From: Brachybacterium sillae
GTDB taxonomy: Bacteria; Actinomycetota; Actinomycetes; Actinomycetales; Dermabacteraceae
Length of the DNA: 64,000 bases
Direction: 5' to 3'
NCBI RefSeq assembly: GCF_025028335.1
Contig: NZ_JAFEUW010000001.1
Coordinates: 930,001 to 994,000, forward strand
Below the pieces are notes generated by a model, which saw only the letters and a list, made by a program, of their open reading frames with translations, was not told where the DNA came from and made no database searches. Position numbers and translations under genes: made by a program. Positions 9,923 to 21,506 of the stretch are shown here, in pieces. Every line of letters begins with the position of its first letter. The first letter of the stretch is position 1.

Positions 9923-11385
9923 CGCTGGCCCTCCTTCCCCTCGGGCTGTGTCGGATCCCCGCTGCTCGCGAGGTCCAGGAGATGCGGCGCCACTGCCGCC
10001 ATCTCCCCCGTCATCGTAGAGGGCTCCAGGGTGGCCGTCGCCCGTCGGCGCCGACGCTTCGGCCGGTCCACCAGACGTCGGCGTCGCAGCGTCGAGAACG
10101 GCGCCGCGATCACCGGGGTGAACGCCGCGGCGGCCCGGCTCGTCGGACGCAGCAGGCGTGAGGCGACCAGCTGGCCGAAGACCGCCCCGGCGGCGATGAC
10201 GATCGCGATCTCCGCCGCGGCGAACAGCTCCGTGACGCCGGTGATGACGTCATCCCCCACGGCCAGCAGTCCGCGATAGATACGACTGCCCGGCACCAGA
10301 GGGATCAAGCCCACCATGGCGAAGATCAGCGCGGGGGCGTGCACCCGGCGGGCCGCGATCACGCTGATCACCCCGACCGCCATCGAGGCGACACCCACCG
10401 CCGCGAGCCGGTCGAGCACCGAGGACGCCAGGTGCGCGATGACGCTGGAGCCCGCCGCGACCAGCGCGGTGTGCGCCAGCAGGCGGGCAGGCACCTGCGT
10501 CCCCACTCCGTATCCGAGGCCGACGAGCAGACCGGAGACGGTCACCACCAGCACGGAGGAGAGGGACAGCGGGATCTGCGCGGTGACGGCGATGTCCGCA
10601 CCCAGGGCGTTCGCCGCGACGATCCCCGTGCGCACCCCGATCACCAGTCCGACCGTGAGCATGATCGTCTCCAGCACCCGCGCGGAGGCGGTGATGTACC
10701 AGCCCGTGACGGCATCCTGCACGGCACCGATGCTGGTGAGACCGGACAGCACGATGATGATGCAGGCCACCACCACGATCGACGAGTTCACACTGGGGTC
10801 GATGCTGTGCGCCACCACCGCGCCGAGCGCCCCCACCAGGCCCGAGGCCACCTGGGCGTAGAACAGGGGGATCCCCCACCGCAACAGATACTCGATGACG
10901 AGGTTCAGCACCCCGGCACTGAGGGTCGCGACGATCACCACGAGGCTGCCGGCCCCGAAACCGAGGGCCGCTCCACCCCCCATCAGGGCCAGGCCCATGG
11001 TGATCAGCCACAGCGGGTAGATCCGGCCGCGCCGGGCGATGCGCCGCACCTCCTCGCTGGCGGCCTCCAGGCTCACCCCGCCGTCGATGTAACGCTCGGT
11101 GATCACCTCATACTCCGCCAGCCGCGCGAAGTCCTGCACGCGGGGGCCCGACAGCCGCATCCGGGTGATGGGGGTGGTGGCCCCCTCGGGGTGGTAGGAC
11201 AGGGAGACCTCGTCGAAGGTCACCTGCACGGCCACCGAACGGATGCCGGAGGCGGAGACCACGCGCAGCACGGTGGCGGAGACCTCGGAGGCGGCGGCAC
11301 CGGCGCCCAACATCCCCACCCCGATGCGCTGGGCCAGGTCGAACACGGAGTTCAGGCGTTCGAGATCGGTGGGCACGCTCGGCAT
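9919..11385 (-). CDS. Threonine/serine exporter family protein (ThrE-like)
   Basis: The 488-aa membrane protein matches the actinobacterial ThrE architecture: a cytosolic N-terminal part (about 130 aa) and roughly ten membrane segments in two halves (DUF1212 then a ThrE_2-like half). Glycine-rich helices such as LALMGGGAALGFGAGSLVVIV are typical. The family exports threonine and serine by proton antiport. ATG 11385 (MPSVPTDLERL) is chosen because upstream in-frame sequence is non-protein-like and a CAGTGT element lies 6 nt upstream. It overlaps the downstream lactonase gene by 4 nt. Confidence 0.88.
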   Translation of the reverse strand: MPSVPTDLERLNSVFDLAQRIGVGMLGAGAAASEVSATVLRVVSASGIRSVAVQVTFDEVSLSYHPEGATTPITRMRLSGPRVQDFARLAEYEVITERYIDGGVSLEAASEEVRRIARRGRIYPLWLITMGLALMGGGAALGFGAGSLVVIVATLSAGVLNLVIEYLLRWGIPLFYAQVASGLVGALGAVVAHSIDPSVNSSIVVVACIIIVLSGLTSIGAVQDAVTGWYITASARVLETIMLTVGLVIGVRTGIVAANALGADIAVTAQIPLSLSSVLVVTVSGLLVGLGYGVGTQVPARLLAHTALVAAGSSVIAHLASSVLDRLAAVGVASMAVGVISVIAARRVHAPALIFAMVGLIPLVPGSRIYRGLLAVGDDVITGVTELFAAAEIAIVIAAGAVFGQLVASRLLRPTSRAAAAFTPVIAAPFSTLRRRRLVDRPKRRRRRATATLEPSTMTGEMAAVAPHLLDLASSGDPTQPEGKEGQR

Positions 11386-11442
11386 CGTGTCACACTGGGC
11401 CCGCACGCGCACCCTCACGCCGCCCGACCCCAGGAGGCCCCC

Positions 11443-12057
11443 ATGCTCTGGCCCGTCCCCGATGAGCACCACGCCGTCGCACTGCGCCGACTGTGGGACG
11501 GCAACGCCCGCTTCGTCGCCGGCCACCCCGAGCGTCCCCATCAGGATCCGGCCTTCCGCACCCGCCTGGACCGGGGCCAGGCACCCTTCGCCGCGGTGCT
11601 GGGCTGCTCCGACTCCCGGGTGCCGGTGGAGATGCTGTTCGACCAGGGGTTCGGGGATCTGTTCGTGATCCGCAACGCCGGGCATGTGCCGGGGTCCTCC
11701 ACGCTCGCCTCGGTGGAGTTCGCGGTGGCGGAGCTCGGGGTGGACGTGGTGATGGTGCTGGGGCACGAGTCGTGCGGCGCGGTGGCCGCGACGGTGTCGG
11801 CGATGCGGGAGGGTACCGAGCTGCCGGCGGGCATCCCCGTGCTGGTGGACCTGGTGCGGCCGCATCTGTCCGAGGACGGCAGTGGCGATCCGGTGGTCCG
11901 GCACGTGTGCGGGACGATCGAGGATCTCCTGGAGCGTTCCCCGCTGGTGCGCACGGCCCTGGAACGGGGCGAGATCGCGGTGGCAGGAGCGGTCTACGCC
12001 CTAGACGACGGCACGGTGCGCCCCGTGTGGAGCCAGGATCGCGGCGCCCTCGAGTGA
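11443..12057 (+). CDS. Beta-class carbonic anhydrase
   Basis: It interconverts CO2 and bicarbonate in the cytosol. The zinc and catalytic residues of the beta class are all present: C55-S-D57-S-R59 and H108-E-S-C111-G. The 204-aa length is usual. ATG 11443 is supported by AGGAGG ten bases upstream. It diverges from the ThrE-like gene and converges on the DUF3017 gene. Confidence 0.93.
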   Translation: MLWPVPDEHHAVALRRLWDGNARFVAGHPERPHQDPAFRTRLDRGQAPFAAVLGCSDSRVPVEMLFDQGFGDLFVIRNAGHVPGSSTLASVEFAVAELGVDVVMVLGHESCGAVAATVSAMREGTELPAGIPVLVDLVRPHLSEDGSGDPVVRHVCGTIEDLLERSPLVRTALERGEIAVAGAVYALDDGTVRPVWSQDRGALE

Positions 12058-12144
12058 GCACCACACGATGCCACGCGGCGGCCGACACAACCATCCGGAA
12101 CCCCGGACGACAGTCGGGCGGTCTCCGACCGGGGAGGCTCTGAC

Positions 12145-12435
12145 TCAGAGGTTGGGGGTGCCGGACAGCACGACCAGCCCCGCCGCCAGCACCACCATCA
12201 CCATCACGTCGAGCACCCGACTGCGCACGGCCAGCGCCCCCACCCGCGCCGTCGGTGCGACCAGTCGGATCACCGCGGCGTAGACCAACACGGCGGCGAG
12301 GATCAGCCCCCCGGCGGGAGCCCGTCCCGTCAGCGCCACCGCCACCGCCAGGGCCACCCCCACCAGGACCGACAGCAGCGCGGCCTGACGCCGCACGGCG
12401 GCGCCGAGGCTGCGAGGGTCACGGGTGGGTCGCAC
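12145..12435 (-). CDS. DUF3017-type small membrane protein
   Basis: The 96-aa product has three hydrophobic segments (LLSVLVGVALAVAVALT, LILAAVLVYAAVIRL, VMVMVVLAAGLVVLSG) and an Arg-rich N-terminus. This fits the small actinobacterial DUF3017 family of unknown function. GTG 12435 is preferred because a TACGAT -10 element sits exactly 6 nt upstream, which predicts a leaderless mRNA. Family assignment is from memory of its layout. Confidence 0.65.
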   Translation of the reverse strand: MRPTRDPRSLGAAVRRQAALLSVLVGVALAVAVALTGRAPAGGLILAAVLVYAAVIRLVAPTARVGALAVRSRVLDVMVMVVLAAGLVVLSGTPNL

Positions 12436-12441
12436 CGGACC

Positions 12442-12447
12442 ATCGTA
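12442..12447 (-). promoter_or_regulatory. -10 element of the DUF3017 gene, leaderless
   Basis: TACGAT on the minus strand ends 6 nt before GTG 12435, so transcription should begin at or next to the start codon. It fixes the chosen start. Confidence 0.5.
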
Positions 12448-12525
12448 GGGGCGGAGCCCGGCGCGGCTAGGCTGGCGACGGCCGTCGACGACGACGCACT
12501 CATCTCGCCAGGAGGACACCCCGCC

Positions 12526-14049
<1,524 letters not shown>

Positions 14050-14220
14050 TCCGGGCATCAGGGACGCCCGTCGTGTGACGTGGTCGGCGCCCCACCGCGT
14101 GCCGCCCCGCTCCCCCCTGCCCTGAGGTCTACGGTGAGATTCGCGCGTCTCGCCGTCGATGGGGAACGGGAGGACGGGGCGGGCACCAGGGGGAACCGAC
14201 GACATCTCAAGGAGTGGATC

Positions 14221-15938
14221 GTGGCCGCAGGCGACGAGTTCGACATGATCGTGCACGGCGAGCAGGGTGGTGGCCGGCAGCATCAGCAGGGGGAGGCACC
14301 GCAGGGTCGCCGCACCGAGCGCCGACCGGAGCGGCCGGGGCGCCGCCTGCTGCTCGGAGGGTCGGCCCTGGCCGTGATCGGCGTCGGGAGCTTCGCCGCC
14401 TGCCAGGCTGTCGGTGCTGGGGGCGGCGGATCCTCCGACGCCGGGGGCGGGCGACGGCGCGGCCGCACTGCGAAGGCCCCCGCGGCCACCACCCCGCCCC
14501 CGCCGGAGGTGGCGGCACTGACCGCTCTCACCGATGTCTCCGCGCAGGTTCCGGACGCCGGCAGCGTGGACCTGAGCGAGAGGCTCGGTCTTCCCCTGTC
14601 GATCCCGCAGGTGCCCGGTGCCCGCGGGCTCGATGCGGCCCTCGACATCTGCGTCTCCAAACTGCTGCGCGAGCGGCATGCCGCCGAGGGCCAGCCGGAT
14701 CTGAAGGTCTCCGGCCGGATCGTCGCCTCCGGGCCGGGTCTGCTCGGCGCCCTCCTCGATGTCACCACCCCGGAGGGTTCCGCCCCGATCCTGGTGTGGC
14801 ATCGCGCCGAGGGGGACCGGGCGTCACTCTCCCCCGCCCTGATCGCCGACGACCAGTGGGGGCCCTGCGCGACGCAGCCGTCGCGGCGGGCGCCTCCGTC
14901 TCCGGGCTGGACACGGCAGCACTCGACGGTTACCTGCAGCAGCAGCCGCGACCCTTCGGCAACGGCCCGACGATCATCCCGGTGAAGGACGGTTCCCTCA
15001 CCCTGTTCTTCCCCGCCGCCGCGGTCTCCGGCTCCCGTGTGCCGAAGGTCGTCCGGATCGGGAAGGACGCCGCCGCCCCGCTGCTGTCCGACCTGGGCCG
15101 GGCCGCGATCGCGGCGCTCGCCACCCCGGCGGCGTGGGATCCGGCGGCGGTGACCGTTCCCGAGCCCGACTCCGTCAAGGGTGACCCAGTCTACGAGGTG
15201 CCCTCGGAGATCGGGCCGGGGGAACGGGCTCGCGAGAGCGACGGTGCCGGCCCGGCCCTGCAGCTGGCACCGCTCAGCGGCTCCGGTGTGGCGCCCTCGG
15301 CGGTCGTCGCCCCCGACGCCCGGCTGCTGCGCGCCGTCGCCCTGACCTATGACGACGGCCCCGCCCGCGGGTTGAACGAGGAGCTGCGCGGCCACCTCGA
15401 CGAGCATCACGCGGCCGCGACGTTCTTCCTCATCGGCAACATCGTGCCGGGGCAGGAGGATCTGGTGGCCGCGACCTCCGCCGACGGACACGAGGTCGGC
15501 TGCCACTCCTGGACCCACCGCGACCTCGCGCGCACCGGCTCCGAGAAGCTGGAGAAGGAGATCGGGCACACCACCGAGGTGATCCGCGACGCGCTGGGCC
15601 GCCGCCCGCTGGTGATGCGCCCGCCGTACGGCGCCCGGGACAAGCAGGTCGACGAGCGCGCCGGTCAGGACGGGCAGAGCGTGCAGCTGTGGGATGTCGA
15701 CACCCTCGACTGGCAGCACAAGAACGGTGACAAGACGCTACACGCCGTCACCTCGCAGACCCGTCGCGGCTCCATCATCCTCATGCATGAGATCCACCAG
15801 GCCTCGGTGGACGCCACCCCGCGGGTGCTGCAGTGGCTCGACGAGAACGACTACACCCTGCTCACCTGCTCCGAACTGGGGCAGAACCAGATGTGGGCGG
15901 GCAAGCACTACACCCACGGCCTGATCCGCGAGGCCTGA
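14221..15938 (+). pseudogene. Polysaccharide deacetylase (NodB family), one frameshift
   Basis: An exported carbohydrate deacetylase. After GTG 14221 (AAGGAG upstream) comes a basic N-terminus, a twin-arginine hydrophobic segment (GRRLLLGGSALAVIGVGSFAAC) with a lipobox-like end, then a long linker domain. The NodB domain follows, with TYDDGP, HSWTH, MRPPYG and the final ILMHEIH motifs. The frame breaks at the G run near 14862-14866: one extra G would read DDQWGALRDAAVAAG and restore a 572-aa protein. Everything else is intact, so this may be a recent mutation, slippage or a sequencing error. Confidence 0.85.
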
Positions 15939-15954
15939 GGCCGGCCACCCACGC

Positions 15955-15999
15955 ACGCAGCGGGGGCTGAGGGGAGACACCCCTCCGCCCCCGCTGCGT
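15955..15999. terminator. Bidirectional terminator
   Basis: A 13-bp GC-rich stem (15955-15967 with 15987-15999) encloses a second 6-bp stem. It separates the convergent deacetylase gene and ppk2 and can act on both. Confidence 0.8.
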
Positions 16000-16038
16000 A
16001 TAGACCGGAACGCGTTCAGACGGGAACGCCCAGCCGGC

Positions 16039-16944
16039 TCACTCGTCGGCCTCTTCCTTCTTGCCGCGCATGACGAGCTTCGGGTCGGGGGAGCCGACGA
16101 CCTCGTGGTCCTTGCCCTCGTACTCGAACTGGCTGAGGAAGTAGCGCATCGCGTTGATGCGGGCGCGCTTCTTGTCGTTGGAGCGGATGATCGTCCACGG
16201 CGCGTACTTCTTGTCGGTCCGCCGGAACATCTCCTCCTTCGCCGCGGTGTACGCCTCCCACCGGTCGAGGGATTCGAGGTCCATCGGGGACAGCTTCCAC
16301 TGACGCACCGGGTCGAGCTGGCGGATGGCGAAGCGGGTGCGCTGCTCCTTCTGGGACACCGAGAACCAGAACTTCGTGAGGTGGATGCCCGAGTCGACGA
16401 GCATGCGTTCGAAGTGGGGCACCTGGGTCATGAAGGTCTCGTACTGCTCGTCGTCGACGAAGCCCATGACGCGCTCCACCCCGGCGCGGTTGTACCAGGA
16501 GCGGTCGAACAGCACCATCTCCCCGGCGGTGGGCAGGTGCTGCACGTAGCGCTGGAAGTACCACTGGCCGCGCTCCCTGTCGCTGGGCTTGTTCAGGGCC
16601 ACCACGCGGGCGGTGCGCGGGTTCAGGTGCTCGGTGAAGCGCTTGATGGTGCCGCCCTTCCCGGCGGCGTCACGGCCCTCGAAGATGATGACGGCCTTCT
16701 GGTCGTTGTCCTCCAGCCAGTACTGGAACTTCAGCAGCTCCACCTGCAGGCGGTACTTCTCCAACTCGTACTCCTCGCGGTCCATGCGCGTCTCGTACGG
16801 GTACCCCTCCTGCCAGGTGTACACCGGGTTGCCCTGCGGGTCGATGAGGTCGGGGTCCGGGGTGTGCCCGTCCTGCACCGAGTACCCCTCCTCGCGCAGG
16901 TGCTCGATGTACTCGCGCAGTGACTGGTTGTCGGGGATCTTCAC
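16039..16944 (-). CDS. ppk2: Polyphosphate kinase 2 family protein
   Basis: PPK2 enzymes transfer phosphate between polyphosphate and nucleotides. The 301-aa protein shows Walker A EGRDAAGKGG, Walker B/lid FDRSWYNRAGVE and the downstream SNDKKRARINAMRYFL region. GTG 16944 (VKIPDNQSLREY) is chosen because AAGGAG lies 6 nt upstream; a longer in-frame start at 17019 lacks support. The gene ends 40 nt before a shared terminator. Confidence 0.92.
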   Translation of the reverse strand: MKIPDNQSLREYIEHLREEGYSVQDGHTPDPDLIDPQGNPVYTWQEGYPYETRMDREEYELEKYRLQVELLKFQYWLEDNDQKAVIIFEGRDAAGKGGTIKRFTEHLNPRTARVVALNKPSDRERGQWYFQRYVQHLPTAGEMVLFDRSWYNRAGVERVMGFVDDEQYETFMTQVPHFERMLVDSGIHLTKFWFSVSQKEQRTRFAIRQLDPVRQWKLSPMDLESLDRWEAYTAAKEEMFRRTDKKYAPWTIIRSNDKKRARINAMRYFLSQFEYEGKDHEVVGSPDPKLVMRGKKEEADE

Positions 16945-17067
16945 GGGGCGCTCCTTCGGGTCTCGAGCGGCAGACCGATGCCGCTTCTCCAGGGTACGAG
17001 GCGGCCCCTGGGTCCGCACGGGGCCCAGGGGCCCGTCACCGTCGCCCGGTGATTCCCCCGTCGAGGC

Positions 17068-18795
17068 TCAGTGGGCGAAGTGGCGCGCCCCCGTGAGATA
17101 CATGGTCACCCCGGCCGCGCGGCAGGCCTCGATCACCTCGTCGTCACGGATCGACCCGCCGGGCTGCACCACGGCCCGCACCCCGGCATCGAGCAGGATC
17201 TGCAGCCCGTCGGCGAAGGGGAAGAAGGCATCGGAGGCGGCCACTGCTCCGCGGGCGCGCTCGGCGCCGTCCTCGGCAAGGCTGTTGGCGCGCTCGACCG
17301 CGAGGCGGCAGGAGTCCACACGGTTCACCTGGCCCATGCCGACGCCGACGGCGGCACCGTCGGAGGCCAGCAGGATGGCGTTGGACTTCACCGCCCGCAC
17401 GCTGCGCCAGGCGAACTCGAGGTCGGCGAGGGTCTGCGCGTCGGCGGGTTCCCCCGCCGCCAGGGTCCACTGCGCGGGGTCATCGCCCTCGGCCTGGTAG
17501 TGGTCGACGTCCTGGATCAGGGTTCCGCCCCAGATCTCCCGGATCAGCACCGGCGAGTCGGGCCGGCCCGTCACCTGCAGGATGCGCAGGTTCTTCTTCG
17601 CCTGCAGCACCTCGAGGGCACCGTCCTCGTACCCGGGGGCGGCGATCACCTCCGTGAACACCGGCGCCACCTGCTGTGCCATGGCGACACTCACCGGTCG
17701 GTTCACGGCGATCACCCCGCCGTACGCCGAGACCGGATCGGTGGCATGCGCCTTGGCGTGGGCGACGGCCACGTCCTCACCGTCGCGCGCGATCGCCAGG
17801 CCGCAGGGATTGTTGTGCTTGACCACCGCCACGCACGGCTGCGGGTGGTCGAACACGGCCCGCAGCGCGGCATCGGCGTCGACGTAGTTGTTGTAGCTCA
17901 TCGGTTTGCCGCCCAGCTGCTCGGCACCCGCCAGCCCGGCGGCGCGGTCGTCGACGACGGCCAGGCGGGCCCGCTGGTGGGGGTTCTCCCCGTACCGCAG
18001 CGTGGCGGCGAAGCCCATCAGCTCGGCCTCGTCTTCGGGCAGGTCCAGCGGGTTGAGCTCCTCGAGGGCGCCGTCGTCGAGCTCGTCGTCCTCCACCTCG
18101 TCGGCATCGTCGACGAGGTGGTCCTCGTCGGCCCCGCCGTGCAGGGCCCCAAGGATCGCCAGCCGCGCCTGCGTCTCCTCCTCGCCCTCCTCGAGGGCCG
18201 ACGCCGCCGAGGATTCGAGGGTCCACTCGGCGATGGCGTCGTCGTACCCGGCGATGCGGTCGAAGGCCACAGCCGACAGCAGCCGTCGCTCAGCCAGGGT
18301 GAAGCCACCGCGGGCGGCCGCCTCACCGGCGAGGGCGTAGTGGGCGGCATGCACCACCACGGCGCAGGAGGCGAAGTTCTTCGCGGCCGAGCGCACCATG
18401 GCGGGGCCACCGATGTCGATCTTCTCGATGATCTCCGCATCGGTGCCGCCGGCGGCGACGGTCTCCTCGAAGGGGTAGAGGTTCACCACCACCAGATCGA
18501 TGGGGGCGATGCCGTGCTGCTCCAGCTGCTGGACGTGGGCCTCCTTGGTGCGGTCGGCGAGGATGCCGCCGTGGATGACGGGGTGGAGGGTCTTCACCCG
18601 CCCGTCGAGCATCTCCGGGAATCCGGTGGCTGCGGAGACGTCGGTGACGGGGATCCCGAGCTCGCGGATCGTCGCGGCGGTGGACCCGGTGGAGAGGATC
18701 TCCGCCCCGGCGCCGTGCAGGGCGCGGGCGAGATCCTCCAGGCCGGTCTTGTCGTAGACGGAGACGAGGGCACGGCGGATGGGCTGGCGGGACAT
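17068..18795 (-). CDS. purH: Bifunctional AICAR formyltransferase / IMP cyclohydrolase
   Basis: PurH carries out the last two steps of de novo IMP synthesis. The N-terminal cyclohydrolase domain begins [17 protein letters not shown]. The C-terminal formyltransferase domain starts near LRYGENPHQ and contains [12 protein letters not shown] 18795 is preceded by GAGGAGG. At 575 aa it exceeds the usual 510-530; the excess is an acidic segment (about residues 195-262, rich in Asp/Glu) at the domain junction. It follows purN on the same strand, 141 nt downstream. Confidence 0.96.
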   Translation of the reverse strand: MSRQPIRRALVSVYDKTGLEDLARALHGAGAEILSTGSTAATIRELGIPVTDVSAATGFPEMLDGRVKTLHPVIHGGILADRTKEAHVQQLEQHGIAPIDLVVVNLYPFEETVAAGGTDAEIIEKIDIGGPAMVRSAAKNFASCAVVVHAAHYALAGEAAARGGFTLAERRLLSAVAFDRIAGYDDAIAEWTLESSAASALEEGEEETQARLAILGALHGGADEDHLVDDADEVEDDELDDGALEELNPLDLPEDEAELMGFAATLRYGENPHQRARLAVVDDRAAGLAGAEQLGGKPMSYNNYVDADAALRAVFDHPQPCVAVVKHNNPCGLAIARDGEDVAVAHAKAHATDPVSAYGGVIAVNRPVSVAMAQQVAPVFTEVIAAPGYEDGALEVLQAKKNLRILQVTGRPDSPVLIREIWGGTLIQDVDHYQAEGDDPAQWTLAAGEPADAQTLADLEFAWRSVRAVKSNAILLASDGAAVGVGMGQVNRVDSCRLAVERANSLAEDGAERARGAVAASDAFFPFADGLQILLDAGVRAVVQPGGSIRDDEVIEACRAAGVTMYLTGARHFAH

Positions 18796-18936
18796 GGTCC
18801 TCCTCGATCGGCGGTCGCGGCGCACCCAGGCGGACGATGCGCCGACGTGGTCACTCCCTGGTGGTCCTCCACCGTCGCCAGTCGTGTCCCCCCAGGGTAG
18901 CGGGAGCGGGGATCGGTCCGTGCGGTGCGACGGTTC

Positions 18937-19521
18937 TCAGGGGGTCGCGCCCAGGCGACGGGCGAGGGTGTCGACGGTGGCGGGGAGCAGCTCCCGTTCG
19001 ACCTGTTTGATGCGTTCGTGGAGGCTCTCCTCGGTGTCGTCCTCGGCGACCTCCACCGCCCGCTGCGCGAGGATCCGACCGGTGTCCACCCCGGCGTCGA
19101 CCTCGATCACCGTGGCCCCGGTGACCTTCACCCCGTGGGCGAGGGCGTCCCGCACCGCGTGGGCACCGGGGAACGACGGCAGCAGCGCGGGGTGCGTGTT
19201 GAGGAGCCGCCCGGGATGGGCCTCCAGCAGCGGCGCCCCGACCAGCCGCATGAACCCGGCGAGCACCACCAGCTGCGGATCATGCCGGGCGACCTCCGCG
19301 GCGAGCGCCCGGTCCCAGGCCGCACGGTCGGGATGGTCGGTCAGGCGCACCACCGCGGTGGGCAGGCCGGCCCGGCGGGCGTGCTCCAGGCCGGGGGCAT
19401 CGACGTCGGCCACCACGGCCACCACCTCGTAGGCGGCGTCGGGTCGGCGGGAGTCGGCCAGCAGCGCGGCGAGGTTGCTGCCGGTGCCGGAGATCAGGAC
19501 GGTCACACGGGTTCTGCTCAC
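18937..19521 (-). CDS. purN: Phosphoribosylglycinamide formyltransferase
   Basis: PurN transfers the formyl group from 10-formyl-THF to GAR in purine synthesis. The 194-aa product has the N-terminal ISGTGSNLAAL loop, NTHPALLPSFPGAHA with catalytic Asn/His, and GATVIEVDAGVDTG. GTG 19521 is fixed by a TATGCT element 6 nt upstream, predicting a leaderless transcript. purH lies downstream. Confidence 0.95.
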   Translation of the reverse strand: MSRTRVTVLISGTGSNLAALLADSRRPDAAYEVVAVVADVDAPGLEHARRAGLPTAVVRLTDHPDRAAWDRALAAEVARHDPQLVVLAGFMRLVGAPLLEAHPGRLLNTHPALLPSFPGAHAVRDALAHGVKVTGATVIEVDAGVDTGRILAQRAVEVAEDDTEESLHERIKQVERELLPATVDTLARRLGATP

Positions 19522-19527
19522 ACCCGG

Positions 19528-19533
19528 AGCATA
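19528..19533 (-). promoter_or_regulatory. -10 element of purN, leaderless
   Basis: TATGCT on the minus strand is separated from GTG 19521 by exactly 6 nt. Confidence 0.5.
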
Positions 19534-19717
19534 CGAGCGGGCCGCGGTCCCCCGGCACCCACCCCCTGGGTGTCCGCCGCGTAACCTGGTCGTGACGGGC
19601 GGCCGAACACTGCGCGACCTGTGCCCGCCGGGTCCGTTCCCCGTACCAGGCCGTTCCTACAGTGACGACAGACCCCCCACCACGACTCACCCGACCGGAC
19701 GAGGTGCACGGCACGAC

Positions 19718-21037
19718 ATGAGAGTCAGCGTCATCGGCTGCGGATACCTGGGAGCGGTGCACGCCGCGTGCATGGCGGAGAACGGCCACGAGGTGGTGGG
19801 GGTCGATGTGGATCCTGCCCGCATCGAGCGCCTGGCCGCCGGGCGGGCCCCCTTCGTCGAGCCCGGTCTGCCGGAGCTGCTCGCCACCCACGTGGGTTCG
19901 GGGCGTCTGCGGTTCACCACCCGGATGGAGGACGCCGCCGACGCCGAGGTGCATTTCCTCGGGGTGGGCACCCCTCAGCGGGCCGACGGCGCCGCCGCCG
20001 ATCTGAGCTACCTGGAGGCGGCGGTGAGGTCGCTGATCGACGCCGTCGCCGAGCGACCGGGGACACGGCCGCTGGTGGTGGGGAAGTCGACGGTGCCGGT
20101 GGGGACCGCGCGGCAGGTCGGGGAGCGGTTGCGCGCCCGCGGCATGACTCTGCTGTGGAATCCGGAGTTCCTGCGGGAGGGTCGCGCCGTGCAGGACACC
20201 CTCGCCCCGGATCGTCTGGTGTACGGGGTGCTGGAGCCGGGGCAGCAGGACGAGGCAGTGGCGATCCTCGACGCCGTCTACGCCCGGCAGCTGGCCGACG
20301 GGACCCCGCGGATCGTCACCGGGGCGGAGACCTCCGAGCTGGTGAAGGTCGCCGCCAACTCGTTCCTCGCCACCAAGATCTCCTTCATCAATGCGATGGC
20401 GGAACTGTGCGACCGCACCGGGGCCGACGTCACCGTCCTAGCTGACGCCATCGGCATCGACGAGCGCATCGGGCGGAAGTTCCTCCATGCCGGCATCGGC
20501 TTCGGCGGCGGGTGCCTGCCCAAGGACATCCGGGCGTTCATGGCCCGCGCCGGGGAGCTCGGCGCCAGCGACTCCCTGTCGTTCCTGCGGGAGATCGACC
20601 TGATCAACGCCCGTGCCCGGCAGCATGCCGCCGACCGGGTCTCCCGTGCCCTGGAGGGTGTCCTCACCGGGCGCACCATCGCCGTGCTGGGGGCGGCCTT
20701 CAAACCGCTGTCGGATGACATCCGTGACTCCCCCGCCCTGGCGGTGGCCAACAAACTGGCGCTGCGGGGTGCGACGGTGCGGGTGACCGACCCGGCCGCG
20801 ATGGACCACGTGCGTCGGGAGTTCCCGGTGCTGCGCGCCGTGGACGATGTCGAGGAGGCCGTGCGCGGTGCCGACCTGGTGTTCCTGGGGACGGAGTGGC
20901 CGCAGTTCGTGCAGCTGGACCCGGTGGCGACCCGTGAGCTCGTCGCGCAGCCGATCGTGGTGGACGGTCGCAACGCCCTGGACCCGCGCACCTGGCGGGA
21001 TGCCGGGTGGGAGTACATCGGCACCGGTCGTCCCTGA
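19718..21037 (+). CDS. ugd: UDP-glucose 6-dehydrogenase
   Basis: It oxidises UDP-glucose to UDP-glucuronate for surface polysaccharides. The N-terminal Rossmann motif is VIGCGYLGAVHAACMA, the catalytic cysteine is in GFGGGCLPKDIRAF, and the C-terminal binding domain has GAAFKPLSDDIRDSPAL. The 439-aa length is normal. ATG 19718 begins exactly at the Rossmann strand; longer in-frame starts are not protein-like. The gene is divergent from purN and, with the next gene, sits between perM and purN. Confidence 0.94.
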   Translation: MRVSVIGCGYLGAVHAACMAENGHEVVGVDVDPARIERLAAGRAPFVEPGLPELLATHVGSGRLRFTTRMEDAADAEVHFLGVGTPQRADGAAADLSYLEAAVRSLIDAVAERPGTRPLVVGKSTVPVGTARQVGERLRARGMTLLWNPEFLREGRAVQDTLAPDRLVYGVLEPGQQDEAVAILDAVYARQLADGTPRIVTGAETSELVKVAANSFLATKISFINAMAELCDRTGADVTVLADAIGIDERIGRKFLHAGIGFGGGCLPKDIRAFMARAGELGASDSLSFLREIDLINARARQHAADRVSRALEGVLTGRTIAVLGAAFKPLSDDIRDSPALAVANKLALRGATVRVTDPAAMDHVRREFPVLRAVDDVEEAVRGADLVFLGTEWPQFVQLDPVATRELVAQPIVVDGRNALDPRTWRDAGWEYIGTGRP

Positions 21038-21086
21038 GATCCCGTCCCTGACAGCGCCCGCGCGACCGCGGGGGACAATGGAGGGC

Positions 21087-21506
21087 ATGAGCCCCTCCGA
21101 GCCCGCATCCCACCCTGTCCGTGACGACTCCGTGCCGCGGTCGCGGGGCACGCTGCGGCTGCTGTCGGTGCTGCTGCTGGCCGCATGGGTGAGCATGCTG
21201 CTGCCGCTGCCGTATTCGCTGCTCGCGGGTCTGATCGGCCTGGCCGCGCTGGTCGTCATGATCATCGCGGTGGTGCAGACCTGGCGGGAGGGCCGCCGGC
21301 CCCTCGCCACACTGACGGCGCTGCTCGGGGTGCCGGTGTGCTTCATGCTGCTGGCGGGGTCGGCCCTCAGCATCGCGTTCTACAGCCCGATGAAGGAGCT
21401 GGAGGACTGCCGCGCGGAGGCGCTCACGGAACAGGCCCGCACGCAGTGCGATGAGCAGGCCCGGGAGAGTTCAGCGCAGTGGGTCGGTCGTCTCCTCGGC
21501 GGCTGA
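21087..21506 (+). CDS. Small membrane protein of unknown function
   Basis: The 139-aa product has three hydrophobic segments (LLSVLLLAAWVSMLLPL; LLAGLIGLAALVVMIIAVV; LTALLGVPVCFMLLAGSAL) and a soluble C-terminus with two cysteines. I recognise no family. ATG 21087 follows a GACAAT element by 7 nt, suggesting a leaderless start. Its last 36 bases overlap the convergent perM-like gene. Confidence 0.7.
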   Translation: MSPSEPASHPVRDDSVPRSRGTLRLLSVLLLAAWVSMLLPLPYSLLAGLIGLAALVVMIIAVVQTWREGRRPLATLTALLGVPVCFMLLAGSALSIAFYSPMKELEDCRAEALTEQARTQCDEQARESSAQWVGRLLGG

